A stretch of DNA of 64,000 nt, taken from positions 207,498 to 271,497 of the forward strand of contig JAMPBN010000001.1 of NCBI GenBank assembly GCA_023666665.1. Direction: 5' to 3'. Positions 62,151-64,000 of the stretch are shown here, one piece after another (the first letter of the stretch is position 1; each line of letters starts with the position of its first letter). The translations under genes and the position numbers were made by a program. The DNA comes from Prevotella sp. GTDB lineage: Bacteria > Bacteroidota > Bacteroidia > Bacteroidales > Muribaculaceae. The notes beneath the pieces are model-generated. The model ran no database searches. It saw only the letters and a program-made list of their open reading frames with translations, and was not told the origin of the DNA.

Positions 62151-63899
62151 ATGGAACAATATCTCGTATCTGCACGCAAATACAGACCCTCGACTTTCGC
62201 TTCCGTGGTTGGGCAAAAAGCTTTGGCCACCACGCTAAAAAACGCGATTTCGAGCGACCGTCTCGCCCACGCATACCTCTTTTGCGGGTCGCGTGGCGTT
62301 GGCAAGACTTCGTGTGCACGCATCTTTGCGAAAACAATCAACTGCACCAACCGCACCGCCGATGGCGAGGCTTGCAATGAGTGCGAATCTTGTCGGCAAT
62401 TCAACGAAAACCGCTCGCTCAACATTATGGAGCTCGATGCCGCAAGCAATAACAGCGTTGACGACATTCGCCAGCTCAATGATCAGGTGCAGGTGCCTCC
62501 GTCTGACGGCAAATATCGCGTGTTCATCGTCGATGAGGTACATATGCTCTCAACCCAAGCATTCAACGCATTCCTCAAAACTCTTGAAGAACCGCCGAGC
62601 TACGTGATTTTCATTCTTGCCACGACTGAAAAACATAAGGTTATTCCCACCATACTTTCACGCTGCCAAATCTATGACTTCAATCGTATAACGGTAAACG
62701 ATATGATTGAGCATCTGCAATATGTAGCACAAAATGAGGGAATTACCGCCGAGTCGGCAGCTCTCGGCGTGATAGCACGCAAAGCCGATGGAGCAATGCG
62801 CGATGCGCTGTCGATTTTCGACCAAGTAGCCGCATCGAGTCTTAACAATATCACATATCAATCGACTATTGACAGCCTTAACGTTCTCGACTCAGCATAC
62901 TACAACCGGCTGTTGGAATCATTCCTCACCGGAAATGTCAGCGATGCCTTGCTGATATACAAAGAGATTCGCGACAAAGGTTTCAACAACCACTTCTTCC
63001 TGTCAGGACTGGCCGACTACTTCCGCGATCTTGTGGTTGCGCGAGACCCGAAAACGATTGAACTGCTCGAAACAGATTCCGATCACCGGAACAAAATGGC
63101 AGAACTCGCCGCAAAATGCTCCCCGCGAATGCTTTATCGTGCAATGGACCTATGCAACACTGCCGATATGAACTACCGCACTGCCGCCAACAAACAGTTC
63201 CTCGTTGAGCTTACGCTAATTAAACTGTGCCAAGCGGACAGCCCCTCCCCCAATGATTTCGGCGACGGAGAGGGGCAGAAACTTCAGCCGATAACCGCAA
63301 CCAAACCAACTCAGCAACCCAACCCGCAGCCCAAAACCCAACCACAACCTCAGCCGGAAGTCAAACTCCCGCAACCACCGCAACCTACAGTTAAACCTCA
63401 ACAACCGGCGCAACCAAAAGCTGCGCCAAAGGTGGCAATTGGTCTCGGCCCTACAATATCCATTAAAAGCGCAGCAGCTTCACCGATAGCCAACACACAG
63501 CCATCCTCCACAGCAACTGCAGTCGGCACGCATCGTAGCGAAGACTACTCCGATGCTCAGCTCGCCGCAACGTGGGCGGCTTGTGCAGCCGCAAATCCGG
63601 CTGCCGTGGCCCTGAACAATATTCTAAAATCCTGCCCGCCACGACGCACTCAGGGCGACAACTTCGTAGTAGGCGTAACCAGCGAAGCGCAACAAAAAAT
63701 TCTTCATGATTCGCTGCCCGAAATCCACGCTTTCATACGCAAACGCCTGCTCAACGACGACATCACCATTACCCCAAAACTAATAGAAGGAGATGCCGCT
63801 CCCGAGGTTTGGACCGACACGCAGGTTTTAGAACACCTTATGAAAGAAAACGACCAACTTCGTCGGCTTTCTGAAGAATTTAAACTAACAATGGAATAA
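62151..63899 (+). CDS. dnaX: DNA polymerase III subunits gamma/tau
   Basis: 582 residues. The clamp-loader AAA+ part has FCGSRGVGKTSCARI (~44-58), the zinc-binding cysteines C65, C75, C78 and C81 (EACNECESCRQF), Walker B FIVDEVHMLS and FILATTEKHKVIPTILSRC. A low-complexity Pro/Gln linker (~385-430, units such as QPNPQPKTQPQPQP) connects to a C-terminal tau-like domain (~465-582). The start MEQYLVSARKYRPSTF matches the family exactly. I saw no slippery sequence with a following stem that would indicate a programmed gamma frameshift. Confidence 0.95.
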   Translation: MEQYLVSARKYRPSTFASVVGQKALATTLKNAISSDRLAHAYLFCGSRGVGKTSCARIFAKTINCTNRTADGEACNECESCRQFNENRSLNIMELDAASNNSVDDIRQLNDQVQVPPSDGKYRVFIVDEVHMLSTQAFNAFLKTLEEPPSYVIFILATTEKHKVIPTILSRCQIYDFNRITVNDMIEHLQYVAQNEGITAESAALGVIARKADGAMRDALSIFDQVAASSLNNITYQSTIDSLNVLDSAYYNRLLESFLTGNVSDALLIYKEIRDKGFNNHFFLSGLADYFRDLVVARDPKTIELLETDSDHRNKMAELAAKCSPRMLYRAMDLCNTADMNYRTAANKQFLVELTLIKLCQADSPSPNDFGDGEGQKLQPITATKPTQQPNPQPKTQPQPQPEVKLPQPPQPTVKPQQPAQPKAAPKVAIGLGPTISIKSAAASPIANTQPSSTATAVGTHRSEDYSDAQLAATWAACAAANPAAVALNNILKSCPPRRTQGDNFVVGVTSEAQQKILHDSLPEIHAFIRKRLLNDDITITPKLIEGDAAPEVWTDTQVLEHLMKENDQLRRLSEEFKLTME

Positions 63900-63903
63900 A
63901 AAA

Positions 63904-63935
63904 TTTGCAAAGTTCAAAATAACTACGTAACTTTG
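63904..63935 (+). promoter_or_regulatory. Promoter of tRNA-Pro
   Basis: TTTG (63904-63907), 20-base spacer, TAACTTTG (63928-63935), exact consensus, 12 bases before the tRNA 5' end. Confidence 0.82.
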
Positions 63936-63947
63936 CACTCGCCAATT

Positions 63948-64000
63948 CGGGGTGTAGCACAGTTGGCAGCGCGCCACGTTCGGGACGTGGAGGTCGGAAG
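63948..64000 (+). tRNA. tRNA-Pro (anticodon CGG), 3' end beyond the window
   Basis: 53 bases are visible: acceptor 5' strand CGGGGTG, D arm with AGTTGGCAGC, and an anticodon arm of CCACG/CGTGG around the loop TTCGGGA, giving anticodon CGG. The T arm and 3' acceptor strand lie past the window edge. Confidence 0.9.

Noticed and set aside
63240..63480. Repeat array or frameshift site in dnaX
   Set aside because: The repetition comes from a Pro/Gln-rich linker in frame; no slippery heptamer with a downstream stem was seen.

Overview
The window looks like chromosome from a Bacteroidota bacterium of the order Bacteroidales. The signs are: repeated promoters of the form TTTG-N19/20-TAnnTTTG, which is the Bacteroidota vegetative consensus; type IX secretion parts (PorD, the secretion plug protein, a GldB-like lipoprotein, C-terminal sorting tails); families largely confined to the phylum (DUF4924, DUF3109, the long NusB, PepSY-like DUF2874); and weak Shine-Dalgarno use. 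An oxalate cassette (frc-oxc-AEC permease) in such a background has been reported for the gut family Muribaculaceae (S24-7), so that is my best guess at family level. This assignment is inference.

Layout. 1-5045: three secreted proteins. One carries a tryptophan-rich segment like the transcobalamin/intrinsic-factor C-terminal fold, and two carry BtuG-like (DUF5074) beta-propellers. I read this as the end of a corrinoid-capture locus. 5030-8120: a peptidoglycan glycosyltransferase, a GmrSD-type DUF262/DUF1524 nuclease, a small membrane protein with tandem promoters and an 18-bp palindrome, and tRNA-Gln. 8208-11982: small secreted proteins, CvfB and transketolase. 11972-18980 (minus): a run fur, purA, DUF1015, oadA, zinc-type binding lipoprotein, ABC ATPase, lipoprotein. 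19082-23257 (plus): the oxalate cassette. 23295-26848: an OmpA-like protein facing an ung-led operon. 26805-31123 (minus): DUF4924, lytic transglycosylase, uvrA. 31248-36631: HU, purL and an AmpG-like permease. 36606-40652: pRiA4b-type protein, then nusB-yajC-ybbR-coaE. 40638-45233: gldB-dnaB facing amidase-mlaD. 45234-48219: dnaA with a structured upstream region, then a ClC protein. 48307-52349: nrdD-nrdG and a secreted protein. 61718-52303 (minus): an overlapping run dnaN, exonuclease, coaBC, porD, recN, rlmB, MATE, FAD dehydrogenase. 62112-63899: dnaX, followed by the 5' part of tRNA-Pro at the window edge.

Working together. The oxalate genes form a complete route: an AEC carrier for the dicarboxylate, Frc to make oxalyl-CoA, and Oxc to decarboxylate it. 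The order matches E. coli yfdW-yfdU-yfdV. Frc and Oxc carry Pro-rich low-complexity tails on their facing ends, and Frc has an altered glycine loop. Replication and repair genes (dnaA, dnaB, dnaN, dnaX, uvrA, recN, ung) are concentrated here, but dnaA and dnaN lie about 14 kb apart.

Most unusual points: the type IX-exported BtuG-like cluster; the oxalate enzymes' tails and loop; a Fur-family regulator without its regulatory metal ligands; a zinc-type ABC set without a permease; the nuclease/membrane-protein pair beside tRNA-Gln; face-to-face overlapping promoters at ung; several start codons 4 to 9 nt after a -7 box; and six tail-to-tail gene overlaps.
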